Positions 1 to 11,723 are shown, numbered from the stretch's first letter. The stretch is 64,000 bases of DNA from Lysobacter enzymogenes (GCF_900106525.1 NZ_FNOG01000001.1:717008-781007), one strand, 5' to 3'. A program made the numbers and translations. Notes: generated from the letters alone by a model not told the origin.

Positions 1-216
1 GCATATGCGGTGCCGCAGTCGCGGCTCGCGCCGCTCCTACAGGTAGCCCACCCGACATTCGCGTAGTTGCGGCAGCCCCCTGTAGGAGCGGCGCAAGCCG
101 CGACCGCGCCAATGCGAACGCCGGCGTGACTGGTCGAAGGTCGTGGAAATCGCCCGCGCGAGACGAGCGGCGCAGGCATATGCGGTACCGCAGTCGCGGC
201 GCGCGCCGCGCCTGCA
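1..216. repeat. REP-like inverted pair and partial tandem copy
   Basis: The 24-nt palindromic unit TGTAGGAGCGGCGCAAG... occurs forward at 81-104 and inverted at 18-41, forming a REP doublet (REPIN-like). The stretch 1-36 returns with a few changes at 176-211, so the window begins inside a tandem unit of about 175 bp. The same family recurs at 8774-9046. Such elements are usually non-coding and intergenic, and I see no gene in 1-229. Confidence 0.8.
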
Positions 217-229
217 GCAAGCCAACCGA

Positions 230-895
230 TCAGGCGCCAGCGGCTTCCAGGCGCGCTTCCAGTTCGGCCACCTTCGCTTCCAACGCGGCGATGCGCTCGC
301 TCAGCGCCGATTGCGCCGCCGGGCTGGCCAGCGCCGGGTCGGCGCCGGAGGACGCCGCGGTCCATTCCGGTTCGCCGCACAGCAGGTGGCCGTAACGGTC
401 TTCGCGCTGTCCGGACTGCCGGCCCAGCAGCTTCACCAGCGGCGGTTGGTGCTGGGCCAGGCGCTCCAGCGCGTATTGCACGTCGCTGGCCGATTCGAAC
501 TTGGCCATGCGCTCGCTGCGGGTCAGCAGTTCGTTGACGGTCTGCGGGCCGCGCAGCATCAGCAGGGCCAGCAGCACGGTCTGCGGGCGGGTCGCATCCA
601 GCGCGGTGCCGGCGCGGTGGCTGTAGCGTTCGGCGCGCGGGGAATGGTGCGACTTGACCCAGCCGCGCGGCTCCAGCTGGCGCAGCGCGTGCGCCACTTC
701 GCCCTGTTCCAGGTTGCTCACCGGATCGCGCGAGGTCTTCTGGTTGCAGGCCACCACGATCGCGTTGAGGGTCAGCGGGTACACGTCCGGCGTGGTCGCT
801 TCCTTCTCGATCAGCACCGCGACCACGCGCGCCTCGGTCGGGGTCAGTTGCGGCTCGGCGGAGGCTTCGGTGTCGGAGGTGTCGATATCGCTCAT
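230..895 (-). CDS. yceH: YceH/UPF0502 (DUF480) winged-helix protein
   Basis: A 221-aa protein of about the usual YceH length (E. coli about 215 aa). The acidic N-terminus leads into TPTEARVVAVLIEKEATTPD and YPLTLNAIVVACNQKTSRDP, the opening motif of the DUF480 family, followed by a second winged-helix-like half (LLMLRGPQTVNELLTRSERM). The last 25 residues form a short coiled coil (ERIAALEAKVAELEARLEA). The family is built of two winged-helix domains, but no biochemical role is established. It lies upstream of the antiporter on the same strand with a gap of about 100 bp, so co-transcription is possible. Identification is firm; function is unknown. Confidence 0.9.
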   Translation of the reverse strand: MSDIDTSDTEASAEPQLTPTEARVVAVLIEKEATTPDVYPLTLNAIVVACNQKTSRDPVSNLEQGEVAHALRQLEPRGWVKSHHSPRAERYSHRAGTALDATRPQTVLLALLMLRGPQTVNELLTRSERMAKFESASDVQYALERLAQHQPPLVKLLGRQSGQREDRYGHLLCGEPEWTAASSGADPALASPAAQSALSERIAALEAKVAELEARLEAAGA

Positions 896-1003
896 GGCTG
901 CGGGTCGCCGGCTACGGTGGTGGAAGGGGCGCCGGAGTGCGCTCCGGCAGCCGCCGCCGCGGACCCGGTGGGCCGCGGCGGCGAACGCATCAGGCTACCG
1001 CCC

Positions 1004-2695
1004 TCACGCCAGCGCCGTCGACGGCGGCAGGTGGCGCGCGCCGCGGTACACCGGTGCGGCCAGGACCATCTCGGCCAGGCTGTGGGCCAATTCGCGCTCG
1101 GCCATCACCGCGCCGTCGGCGCCGTGCTCGATCAAGTGCTTGACCTCGTTGTCGCTGTGCGCGCGCGCGACGATGCTCAGGTTCGGGTTGATCTCGCGCA
1201 GCCGGGCGATGATCTCGCCGGCCTCCAGCGCCTGCGGAATCGCCAGCATCGCCGTGGTCGCGCGCTCGGGCACCGCTTCGCGCAGCACCCGCTCGTTGAC
1301 CGCGTTGCCCAGGATCGCCGGCAGGCCCGCGGCGCGCGCCTTGGCGATCAGGCTTTCCTCGCCGTCGATGACCACTATCGGCACCTTCTGCTCGCCGAGC
1401 AAACGCGCCAGCTCGCTGCCGACCCGGCCGTAGCCGATCAGGATCACGTGCTTGTCGATGTCGGCCGGCACCGGCGGGGCGACCGGATCGGTGCGCGCTT
1501 CCTGCAGCGCCGCGGCTTCGCGCGCGTTCTTGCGGTCCAGCCAGGCGAACAGCAGCGGGTTGACCACGATCGACAGCAGCGCGCCGGCCAGGATCAGGTC
1601 GTGGCCTTCCTTCGGCAGGATCTCCAGGTCCATGCCCAGGCCGGCGAGGATGAAGGAGAACTCGCCGATCTGCGCCAGGCTGGCGGAGATCATCAGCGCG
1701 GTCGAGTTCGGCTTGCCGAACGCGCGCACCAAGGCGTAGGCCGCGACCGACTTGCCGATCACGATGATCGCGAACACCGCCAGCACTTCCAGCGGTTCCT
1801 TGAGCAGGATCTGCGGATCGAACAGCATGCCCACCGAGACGAAGAACAGCACCGCGAACGCTTCGCGCAGCGGCAGGGTCTCGTTGGCGGCCTGATGGCT
1901 GAACTCGGATTCGTTGAGCATCATGCCGGCGAAGAACGCGCCCAGCGCGAACGACACGCCGAACAGTTCGGCCGAGCCGAACGCCACGCCCAGCGCGATC
2001 GCCAGCACGCACAGAGTGAACAGTTCGCGCGAGCCGGTGCCGGCCACGCGCTCGAGGATCCATGGGATCACCCGGCGGCCGACGATCAGCATGAAGGCGA
2101 CGAACGCGCCGACCTTGGCCAGGGTGACGAACAACTGGCTCCAGATCTGGCTGGTGTCGCCGGCTTCGCCCTTGAGCAGGCCGGCCAGCGCCGGCAGCAG
2201 CACCAGGGCCAGCACCATCGCCAGGTCTTCGACGATCAGCCAGCCGACCGCGATGCGTCCTTTCGATGTTTCCACCAGGCGCCGTTCTTCCAGCGCGCGC
2301 AACAGCACCACGGTACTGGCCACCGACAGCGCCAGACCGAACACCAGGCCGGCGCCGTGCGACCAGCCCAGGTAATACGCCATGCCCCAGCCCAGGGCTG
2401 TGGCGACCGCGATCTGCAATATCGCGCCCGGTAGCGCAATGGCTTTGACTTCGAGCAGGTCGCCCAGCGAGAAATGCAGGCCGACGCCGAACATCAGCAG
2501 GATGACGCCGATTTCCGCGAGCTGCGGCGCGAGCGTTTGGTCGCCGACGAAGCCGTGCGTGAAGGGGCCGGCGATGACGCCGGCGATGAGGTAGCCCACC
2601 AGCGGCGACAGCCGCAGGCGTTGAGCGATCATTCCGAAGATGAAGGCCAGGACGAAGCCGGCTACCAGGATCGCGATCAGGGACGTGTGGTGCAT
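1004..2695 (-). CDS. YbaL-type monovalent cation:H+ antiporter with RCK domain
   Basis: A 563-aa inner-membrane CPA2-family antiporter, close to E. coli YbaL in length. Residues 1-385 hold about 12 hydrophobic segments with the family motifs PLVGYLIAGVIAGP and LALSVASTVVLLRALEERR. A linker leads to a TrkA-N/RCK nucleotide-binding domain at about 416-535, opening HVILIGYGRVGSELARLL, a Rossmann GxGxxG variant. There is no TrkA-C domain after it. Such proteins exchange K+ or Na+ for protons, gated by a nucleotide or thiol ligand on the RCK domain. The start is supported by AGGAGA upstream on the minus strand. A second, RCK-less CPA2 antiporter lies at 11870. Confidence 0.9.
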   Translation of the reverse strand: MHHTSLIAILVAGFVLAFIFGMIAQRLRLSPLVGYLIAGVIAGPFTHGFVGDQTLAPQLAEIGVILLMFGVGLHFSLGDLLEVKAIALPGAILQIAVATALGWGMAYYLGWSHGAGLVFGLALSVASTVVLLRALEERRLVETSKGRIAVGWLIVEDLAMVLALVLLPALAGLLKGEAGDTSQIWSQLFVTLAKVGAFVAFMLIVGRRVIPWILERVAGTGSRELFTLCVLAIALGVAFGSAELFGVSFALGAFFAGMMLNESEFSHQAANETLPLREAFAVLFFVSVGMLFDPQILLKEPLEVLAVFAIIVIGKSVAAYALVRAFGKPNSTALMISASLAQIGEFSFILAGLGMDLEILPKEGHDLILAGALLSIVVNPLLFAWLDRKNAREAAALQEARTDPVAPPVPADIDKHVILIGYGRVGSELARLLGEQKVPIVVIDGEESLIAKARAAGLPAILGNAVNERVLREAVPERATTAMLAIPQALEAGEIIARLREINPNLSIVARAHSDNEVKHLIEHGADGAVMAERELAHSLAEMVLAAPVYRGARHLPPSTALA

Positions 2696-3280
2696 CGGCT
2701 CTCCTGTGGTCTGGTCTTTGAAGAATGTGTGCTGAACGATTCAGATGCAAGTCTTTCTCGTTCGATTCATGCTCGCAAACGATTGTTTCTGCGAGATTTT
2801 TCCTCGCCGGCCCGGTGTCGCGACGCGCGCCGGGCGGACCCGCCCGCGCCCGCGCGGCAAGGCCTGCGGTAACGGAGGCATAGCGGGTTTTATGCCTGCG
2901 CGCCGGTCGCTCCGGCGTGATGCGCGAGGATGAACCGGGATTCATCCCCGCGCCGTCGAGACGGCGGCGGCGGGCGGATTTGCGCGAAACGCGCGAGGGG
3001 GGAAGGCTGGAAGGCGGAGGCGGGCAGGGCCCGTGTCCGCGTGGTTGCCGGGGGCTCAGACCGCGGGGGCGGCGGATGGTTCCCGGGGTGGGCGCGAGCC
3101 GCGACCGCGACACCGCAATAACGACGTACCGCTGTGCGGCCGAGTTGCTGCGCCGATAAGCCTGCGCCCACGATGAAAGCCGCTCGTCCGCAACAAAAAG
3201 GCCCCGCACGCGGCGGGGCCTTCCGATCGCCGCCCAAGGCAACGGGCGGGTCGACGTCGATGTCTTGATTCGTCGATGCG
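2696..3280. other. Intergenic region without a recognised gene
   Basis: About 585 bp. The part next to the antiporter start (2700-2800) is locally AT-richer and is the likely minus-strand promoter/leader; it contains a small hairpin (CTCGCA at 2772-2777 with TGCGAG at 2790-2795). The rest is GC-rich with no convincing coding frame. The only other clear element is the terminator at 3196-3223. Confidence 0.6.
3196..3223 (-). terminator. Rho-independent terminator of the small secreted-protein gene
   Basis: Read on the minus strand, a stem AAGGCCCCGC / GCGGGGCCTT with a short loop is followed by TTTTTGTTG. It lies about 60 bp past the stop codon of the minus-strand gene at 3281-3601. Confidence 0.75.
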
Positions 3281-3601
3281 TTACTGCGCGCTGCGCCGCG
3301 CGTTGCGGTCGTCGGCTGCGACGGCCGCGTCCGCCGCCGATGCAGGCGCGGGCCCTGCGCCCGTGGTCGCCGGCAGCGACAGCCGCACAGCCAGGGGATT
3401 GGTGCAGAAGGTCTCTTCGCACAGTTGCCGCGATTCCTCGCAGGCCTGGGCCTTTTCCGTGGTGTCGGCGGTTCTCATGCAGCGCACGTAGAGCCAACCG
3501 CAATCGTTGCAGGCCGCGTAGGCGCTGGAGACCGGCAACAGCGCGGTCACCGCGGTGATCGAGGCGAGCAATACGGGGGTCAGCAAGGCGGACTTGGACA
3601 T
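3281..3601 (-). CDS. Small secreted cysteine-rich protein, unknown
   Basis: A 106-aa protein starting MSKSALLTPVLLASITAVTA. The N-terminus is a clear Sec signal peptide with cleavage expected after SAYA. The mature part has seven cysteines in the first 45 residues (CNDCGW, RCMRT, ACEESRQLCEETFC), suggesting disulfides in the periplasm, then an Ala/Pro-rich tail with no predicted fold. The inner start at 3601 is preferred because AAGGAAC lies just upstream; a longer frame opens at 3616. I do not recognise a family. It appears monocistronic, with its own terminator. Confidence 0.65.
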   Translation of the reverse strand: MSKSALLTPVLLASITAVTALLPVSSAYAACNDCGWLYVRCMRTADTTEKAQACEESRQLCEETFCTNPLAVRLSLPATTGAGPAPASAADAAVAADDRNARRSAQ

Positions 3602-3708
3602 GACGTTCCTTCCCATGATTGCGCCGAGTCGTTCGGCCTGGGGAGGCTAGCATCGACGCGGACGGACAACGTGGCGCGGCGCACAATGCGCGCAGCGAGC
3701 GCGCAGAA

Positions 3709-3761
3709 GGAACGAGCGTGCGCAAACCGGCCGCTTGCGCTGGTTCCCGCACGCTCGTTCC
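3709..3761. repeat. 14-bp perfect stem hairpin between TonB receptor and small secreted gene
   Basis: GGAACGAGCGTGCG (3709-3722) and CGCACGCTCGTTCC (3748-3761) are perfectly complementary with a 25-nt loop. It lies 40-90 bp after the stop of the minus-strand TonB receptor gene. No T-run follows on either strand, so it is either a mRNA 3'-end stabiliser or a REP-type element rather than a classical terminator. Confidence 0.6.
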
Positions 3762-3799
3762 TGAAAGCCGGGGGCGGCCTTACGCCGGCCCCGGGCGCA

Positions 3800-6235
<2,436 letters not shown>

Positions 6236-6411
6236 GGAGACTCCGGGCATAGCGATCGGGGAACGTCGGGCCGAGCGCGACCGCGCGGCCGGCCCGGGTG
6301 GGCGCTTTGCCGCGAAAGGCGAGCTCGTTGACGCGTGGGGGCGGTCTGAGGCCGGTGTCCGGATTATTCGACGGCCGCCCGCCGCGCGGCCGAACCGATC
6401 CTCATGAGCAA

Positions 6412-6442
6412 ATGCCGATCAGTCATGCGACCATATCGGCAT
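6412..6442 (+). promoter_or_regulatory. Inverted repeat overlapping the ABC-F start codon
   Basis: ATGCCGAT (6412-6419) and ATCGGCAT (6435-6442) are perfect 8-bp arms around a 15-nt loop, and the second arm includes the AT of the ABC-F start codon at 6441. In RNA this could mask the start, or it could be a protein operator. No obvious Shine-Dalgarno is visible outside the hairpin. Confidence 0.45.
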
Positions 6443-8315
6443 GATTGCTTTCCGTGATTTCGCCATGCGGCGCGGCGAACGCCTGCTGCTGTCCAACGTA
6501 GACCTGACCCTGCATGCCGGCTGGCGCGTGGGCGTGATCGGCCGCAACGGTACCGGCAAGTCCTCGCTGTTCGCGGCGATCCAGGGCGAGGTCGAGGCCG
6601 ATCGCGGCGACATCGAGGTGCCCAACCGCGTGCGCATCGCCAGCGTCGCCCAGGAAACTCCGGCGCTGGACGATCCGGCGCTGGATTTCGTGCTGTCCGG
6701 CGACGCCAACGTCTACAAGGTCATCGTCGCCGAGCGCGAAGCGGTCGAGCGCGAGGACTGGGAAGCGGTCGCCGACGCTCACCATCAGCTCGAAGAACTC
6801 GGCGGCTACGACGCCACCGCGCGCGCCGGCAAGCTGCTGCACGGGCTGGGCTTCTCCGCCGACACCCACGAGCGCGCGGTCAAGGAGTTCTCCGGCGGCT
6901 GGCGCGTGCGCCTGAATCTGGCGCGCGCGCTGATGACGCCGTCCGACCTGCTGCTGCTCGACGAACCGACCAACCACCTCGACCTCGACGCGGTGCTGTG
7001 GCTGGAGCAATGGCTGCTGAAATATCCGGGCACCTTGCTGCTGATCTCGCACGATCGCGAGTTCCTCGACGAAGTCACCACCCACACCCTGCATCTGCAC
7101 GACGGCAAGGCCAAGCTCTACACCGGCGATTACACCGCCTTCGAGCGCCAACGCGCCGAGCACCTGCGCCTGCAGCAGATCACCCACGAAAAACAGATGG
7201 CCGAACGCGCCCATCTGCAGAGCTTCATCGACCGCTTCAGCGCCAGCGCGGCCAAGGCCAAGCAGGCGCAGTCGCGGGTCAAGCGCCTGGCCAAGATGGT
7301 CGGCACCGAGGCGGTGCGGGTCGAGCGCGCGATGCGCATCGAATTCCCCGCGCCGACCAAGCTGCCGCACGCCCTGCTGCGCCTGATCCACGCCGATTGC
7401 GGTTACGGCGATCACGTCGTGCTCGACAACGTCAGCTTCATTCTCGAGGCCGGCGATCGCATCGCGCTGTTGGGGCCGAACGGCGCGGGCAAATCGACCC
7501 TGGTGAAATCGCTGGTCGGCGAACTGGATTTGCTGACCGGCGAGCGCGGCGGCCATCCGGACCTGCGCATCGGTTACTTCGCCCAGCACACGGTCGAATC
7601 GCTGCACGCCGGCGTGAGCCCGATCGACCATCTGGCCGAAATCGCTCCGGGCGTGGCGACCCAGCAGTTGCGCGACTTCCTCGGCAAGTGGAATTTCCCG
7701 GGCGATCGCGCGTTCGAATCGGTCGACGGTTTCTCCGGCGGCGAGCGCGCCCGCCTGGCGCTGGCGCTGATCGCGTGGCGCAAGCCGAACGTGCTGCTGC
7801 TCGACGAACCGACCAACCACCTCGACCTGGACGTGCGCGAGGCGTTGGCCGAAGCGCTGTCGGATTTCCCCGGCGCGATCGTGCTGGTGTCGCACGATCG
7901 CCACTTGATCGGTCTGGTCTGCGAAACGTTCTGGCGCGTCGCCGATGGCGTGGCGCAGCCGTTCGACGGCGATCTCGACGCTTACGCGGTGTGGCTGCGC
8001 ACGCGCGACAACAGCAACGACGGCAAGGGCGCGGCCGCGGCCAAAGCCGCCGCCGCTGCCAGCGCTGCGGGCAAGGCCGCGCCGGCGGCCGGCAAGGGCG
8101 GACGCAAGGTCAACCCGGTCAAGCTGGCCGAGGCCGAGAAGCGCGTGGCCGAGCTGGAATCCAAGCTGCATACGCTGGACATGGATCTGGCCGATCCGAC
8201 CAAGTACGCCGGCGGCGGCGACAATGCCGCCGAGTTGGCGCGGCAGCGCGAGCAGGTTGCGGCGGAGTTGGAGAAGGCCGAGGCGGCCTGGATGGGGTTG
8301 TACGACGGGGCGTGA
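6441..8315 (+). CDS. ABC-F family ATPase, YheS/Uup type
   Basis: A 624-aa soluble protein with two ABC ATPase domains in one chain and no membrane segment. First domain: Walker A GRNGTGKSS (about residue 35), signature FSGGWRVRLNLARAL, Walker B LLLLDEPTNHLDLDAVLWLE. Second: Walker A GPNGAGKST (about 350), signature FSGGERARLALALI, Walker B VLLLDEPTNHLDL. Between them is the charged helical linker typical of ABC-F. After residue 535 an Ala/Lys linker leads to a C-terminal coiled coil (EAEKRVAELESKLHTLDMDL). ABC-F proteins act at the ribosome E site as translation factors. Length and the C-terminal coil fit YheS (about 637 aa) best. Confidence 0.92.
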   Translation: MIAFRDFAMRRGERLLLSNVDLTLHAGWRVGVIGRNGTGKSSLFAAIQGEVEADRGDIEVPNRVRIASVAQETPALDDPALDFVLSGDANVYKVIVAEREAVEREDWEAVADAHHQLEELGGYDATARAGKLLHGLGFSADTHERAVKEFSGGWRVRLNLARALMTPSDLLLLDEPTNHLDLDAVLWLEQWLLKYPGTLLLISHDREFLDEVTTHTLHLHDGKAKLYTGDYTAFERQRAEHLRLQQITHEKQMAERAHLQSFIDRFSASAAKAKQAQSRVKRLAKMVGTEAVRVERAMRIEFPAPTKLPHALLRLIHADCGYGDHVVLDNVSFILEAGDRIALLGPNGAGKSTLVKSLVGELDLLTGERGGHPDLRIGYFAQHTVESLHAGVSPIDHLAEIAPGVATQQLRDFLGKWNFPGDRAFESVDGFSGGERARLALALIAWRKPNVLLLDEPTNHLDLDVREALAEALSDFPGAIVLVSHDRHLIGLVCETFWRVADGVAQPFDGDLDAYAVWLRTRDNSNDGKGAAAAKAAAAASAAGKAAPAAGKGGRKVNPVKLAEAEKRVAELESKLHTLDMDLADPTKYAGGGDNAAELARQREQVAAELEKAEAAWMGLYDGA

Positions 8316-8430
8316 TGCCTGTTGTCGGGGCGGTGGGGTGCGTTGTCTTGGCGTATCCCCACGTCCGTCATTCCAACCGAAGCGACGTAGCTCCGCCGAA
8401 CGTACCCGAAGACCCGAAGCCCCCAACCTG

Positions 8431-9396
8431 TCATTCCGGCGAAAGCCGGAATCCATGTCGCCTTGCTGTTGCCGTCGCTCTTCGCTCCCCCCGCCGCCCC
8501 GAACTCGCCACAGGCAAATAGAGACCCGAAGGGCGGCGCGCAGGACGCGCGCCGTGCGCCACCCAGGCCATGGATGGCCTGTGTGGCGCATCCCTGCGCA
8601 AGCTCCGACCCATAGTGGCTCTTGATTCGAAAACAAGGAAAGCGCCTTTCTTTGGTTACTTTCTTTGGCAAGACAAAGAAAGTGACCCGGCCGCTGGCGG
8701 ACGGAAGCTTTGGATTGCGGCTTGTCCTCACTCGTTGACCGAGTAACGACGAAAGCCCCCGCGGAACGCCCCCTGTAGGAGCGACGCAAGTCGCGACTGC
8801 GAGAACGCAGCCATTGCGAAGGTTTCGTCGTAGTTGCGTTGGCGCGGTCGCGGCTCGCGCCGCTCCTACAGTCGGATACGAAACTGGCCGGAGCCCTTGT
8901 AGGAGCGACGCAAGTCGCGACTGCGAGAACGCAGCCATTGCGAAGGTTTCGTCGTAGTTGCGTTGGCGCGGTCGCGGCTCGCGCCGCTCCTACAGTCGGA
9001 TACGAAACTGGCCGGAGCCCCTTGTAGGAGCGACGCAAGTCGCGACCGCGCCAACGCACCTACGACAAACTTCACCTAAGCCCGTCGGTTGCGCCTGACG
9101 ACAAGCCAAGATCAACAGCTTCCGTCCGCAAGCGGCCGGGTCACTTTCTTTGTCCAAAGCAACAAAGAAAGTAACCAAAGAAAGTGCTTTTCCCTGTTTC
9201 GAATCAAAAGCCACGATCGCTCGAAGCCTGCACAGGGATGCGCCACACAGGCCATCCATGGCCTGGGTGGCGCACGGCGCGCGTCCTGCGCACCGCCCTT
9301 CGGGTCTGCGATTGCCTGTGGCGAGTTCGGGGCGGCGGGGGGAGCGAGGAGCAACAGCAACGGCGACTGCAATGGGTTCCGGCGTTCGCCGGAATG
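8431..9396. repeat. Large nested palindrome of about 1 kb
   Basis: The left arm (about 8431-8727) is repeated in inverse orientation as the right arm (about 9099-9396) with high identity over nearly 300 bp. It includes the motif with GGTTACTTTCTTTGG and CAAAGAAAGTGACC, the block GGCCATGGATGGCCTG, and an outer tip TTCCGGCGAAAGCCGGAA at 8434-8451. The centre holds the tandem REP doublets. Reading frames through it are mirror images of each other and do not look like proteins. No transposase is present, so this is a non-autonomous or repeat-derived element. It fills most of the gene-free stretch 8316-9611. Confidence 0.85.
8774..9046. repeat. Tandem array of REP doublets, 124-bp unit
   Basis: Forward copies of TGTAGGAGCGACGCAAG occur at 8774, 8898 and 9023, with inverted partners (GCGCCGCTCCTACA end) at 8847-8870 and 8971-8994. 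The interval 8774-8897 is repeated almost exactly at 8898-9022 (one extra C), so a whole REPIN-like doublet has been duplicated in tandem. The array is the core of the larger palindrome. Confidence 0.88.
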
Positions 9397-9611
9397 ATGC
9401 AGCGGGTCTTTATGCAGTTCGTCCTCGAATTCGTGCAGTTCGGCGCCGCATCGGCCAGCGAAACACTTTTCCCATAGTGAAGCTGCGGGCGCTTCGGTAG
9501 ATTCGCGGCGAAGACGGGTTCGGCCATGACAGGGTTGTCGCGGCCATGAAGGCGGCCGGCTGCGCCGCCGCCTTGCAAGAGCGATGTCTTCGCAGTCTGG
9601 GGAATGACACT

Positions 9612-11723
9612 ATGCAAGCAGGGAAGAGCTTGGCGGCCGCGATCGCGGTAGCCCTGGGCGGCGTCGCGCTGGCGGCCGCTGTATCGGATCGGATCGCCGA
9701 CGGCGCGTACGCCGCCGCGCCGATGCAGGCCGTGGTATCGGCCTCGAACACAGGCCGTGCACCGGCCGCCGTCGCCGCCGCAGGCGACGAGGCGCCGGTG
9801 CCGTTCGCGTTGACCTTGCACGGCGAGATGGCCGGGCTCGCCGCCGGCGCGCCGGCCACCGCGACAGTGTCGATCGGCGGCCGCAGCTATCCGGCCACGG
9901 TGCAGGGCAACGCCTACACCGCCGCCTTCACTGCGCTGAGCGGCGACGAGATGGTCGTGGTCGAAGTCGCTTCCACCCGCGCGCGCTATCGCTCCGCGCT
10001 CGGCAGCGCGGCGCGCCTGGCGGCTGCGGCCGGCGGCGATGCCGAAGTGACGTTGGCCGAACGCGCGTCGTTGCGGGTGTCGCCGTTCAGCAGCGCGCTG
10101 GCGTTCATGGTCAACAAGGCGCTCGGCGGCCGCGACGCGGGGTCCGATGCCGAATTCGAAAACATCACCCGCTCCATCGTCGGCCAGCATCTGGCGACGG
10201 CGGCGTACATGCTCAACGGCTGGACCAGCGGCGCGTTCCCGCTGCCGCAGGGCTATACGGACGGGCAGCAGGCGCTGGAAGCGCCGGCGGCGGTTTACAA
10301 CCAGGCCATCATGCAGGCCAACTCCGCGCCGGCGATGGCCTATCTGTACGACAACGCCGACAACGTAGCGTTGACCGGCCTGACCCAGTTGCCCGAGGCG
10401 ATGGCCATGCTCGGTCCGGTGCCGCTCAACGAAGCGTCGGTGGCGGTGTCGGACATGCAGGTGCTGTACCGCCAGAGCAACGGCGTCGATTACGCCCTGT
10501 TCGAAGAAGAGCCGCTGGTCAATCATCCGCGCTACAGCGCGGCGCTGACCGCGCAAGGCACGGTCGCGCTGACGCCGGTCGGCGCGGCCGGTTCGCGCAA
10601 CGCCCTGCGCGCGGTCCCGGTTGCTGGCGGTGGGTCGGTGCAAGTAACCGTGCAGCGGGTTTCGCGCGGGCACGAGTTGCGGCGGTTGGTCGTCGGCGAC
10701 GTCTACAGCCTGTGGATGTCGCGTTCGCTGTGGTTCGACAGCCACCACTCCGCGACCGCCGATTTCGAGCAGGAGTTTCCCGCATATTCGTGGTGGTCGG
10801 CCTTCGACCTGAAAGCGGTCGCGGCGGCGCATCCGTGGTCGCAGTTGCTGAGCGATCCGCTGGTTTCGCCCACGTACTTCCTGCCGACCCCGTGCAACAG
10901 CAACCGCCGCGCCGCGCACCTGCCGGCGTTCGGCAAGTGCGAACACCGCGAGCATTACTTCGGTCGGGCCGGCACCGGCTACGTCTTCGCGCCGCCGACC
11001 GTCAACGACTCCATGGGCCTGGACCTGCCCAACAGCGCGCGCAATTTCACTCCCGATCTGGCCGGCGGCGCGTTACGGATCATGCAGGCGCCGGTCAACG
11101 GCCAGCCGTTGCCCAGCGCCACGTTCTGGCGTTACGAAGAGGGCGATGCGCTGCGGCGCCCGGTGATCTACCTCAGCAGCACCAGCGGCGGCTACATGGC
11201 CGGAGCCAGCATGGCGCTGATGCCGGAACACGATGTGTCCTTCTCCAAACCGGCGGGCTCGTGGCGCGGGCCGTCGTCGCAGGGGCGGTTGGCGTGGAAT
11301 CCGCTGCCGACCAGCACGTTCGAGATCCGCCGCCTCGCCTCCGGCGTGCAGCGCGACGTCACCGTGTTCGACAACGGCGGCGAGCCGTTCACGCCGGGGC
11401 GCTGGTATCCGACCGTCGTTCGCGGCGTGTCCGACTATCAGTACACGGCCAAGTTCGGCTCCAACCTGCCGCGGCCCGTCGCCGACTGCGCCAGCGCGTT
11501 CGCGACCGGCGCCAGCGAATGCGCGCCGAGCCGGGTGCGCCATTTCCGCGCGTTGCAGCGGGTCGGCACGCGCCTGTACGGCGTGGTCGACTTCTATTCC
11601 AACGCGGCGTTGAAGCCGGCGGGCTATAGCGGCGCCTACGAGGTCAAGTACATGGACTCGCGCGCCGATTACATCGAATGCGTCTCCGGCGAATGCCTGA
11701 CCGAAGTGCCCGCCACGCCGTAA
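9612..11723 (+). CDS. Large secreted protein of unknown family
   Basis: A 703-aa protein beginning MQAGKSLAAAIAVALGGVAL, a probable signal peptide; an upstream in-frame ATG at 9546 exists but would bury the signal. The first 130 mature residues look beta-rich (TATVSIGGRSYPATVQGNAY), possibly an Ig-like domain. The C-terminal half holds all the cysteines, in three close pairs (PTPCNSN with FGKCEHR, VADCAS with SECAPS, IECVSGEC), suggesting three disulfides, and many aromatic and Asn-rich loops. I see no catalytic motif of a known hydrolase. It is flanked by the large palindrome and ends in its own terminator, so it is probably monocistronic. Confidence 0.75.
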   Translation: MQAGKSLAAAIAVALGGVALAAAVSDRIADGAYAAAPMQAVVSASNTGRAPAAVAAAGDEAPVPFALTLHGEMAGLAAGAPATATVSIGGRSYPATVQGNAYTAAFTALSGDEMVVVEVASTRARYRSALGSAARLAAAAGGDAEVTLAERASLRVSPFSSALAFMVNKALGGRDAGSDAEFENITRSIVGQHLATAAYMLNGWTSGAFPLPQGYTDGQQALEAPAAVYNQAIMQANSAPAMAYLYDNADNVALTGLTQLPEAMAMLGPVPLNEASVAVSDMQVLYRQSNGVDYALFEEEPLVNHPRYSAALTAQGTVALTPVGAAGSRNALRAVPVAGGGSVQVTVQRVSRGHELRRLVVGDVYSLWMSRSLWFDSHHSATADFEQEFPAYSWWSAFDLKAVAAAHPWSQLLSDPLVSPTYFLPTPCNSNRRAAHLPAFGKCEHREHYFGRAGTGYVFAPPTVNDSMGLDLPNSARNFTPDLAGGALRIMQAPVNGQPLPSATFWRYEEGDALRRPVIYLSSTSGGYMAGASMALMPEHDVSFSKPAGSWRGPSSQGRLAWNPLPTSTFEIRRLASGVQRDVTVFDNGGEPFTPGRWYPTVVRGVSDYQYTAKFGSNLPRPVADCASAFATGASECAPSRVRHFRALQRVGTRLYGVVDFYSNAALKPAGYSGAYEVKYMDSRADYIECVSGECLTEVPATP

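Noticed and set aside
143-2434. Long plus-strand frame of 763 codons across yceH and the antiporter
   Set aside because: It is antisense to two well-identified proteins, and is Gln/Arg/Val-rich with no motif; it arises from high GC content at third positions of the real genes.
8774-9046. CRISPR array
   Set aside because: Repeats are palindromic REP doublets in alternating orientation, units are 124 bp with identical not unique spacers, and no cas gene is near.
8431-9400. Several frames of 60-300 codons within the nested palindrome
   Set aside because: They are mirror copies of each other through the inverted repeat, contain translated REP sequence such as RSRLASLL, and match no protein family.
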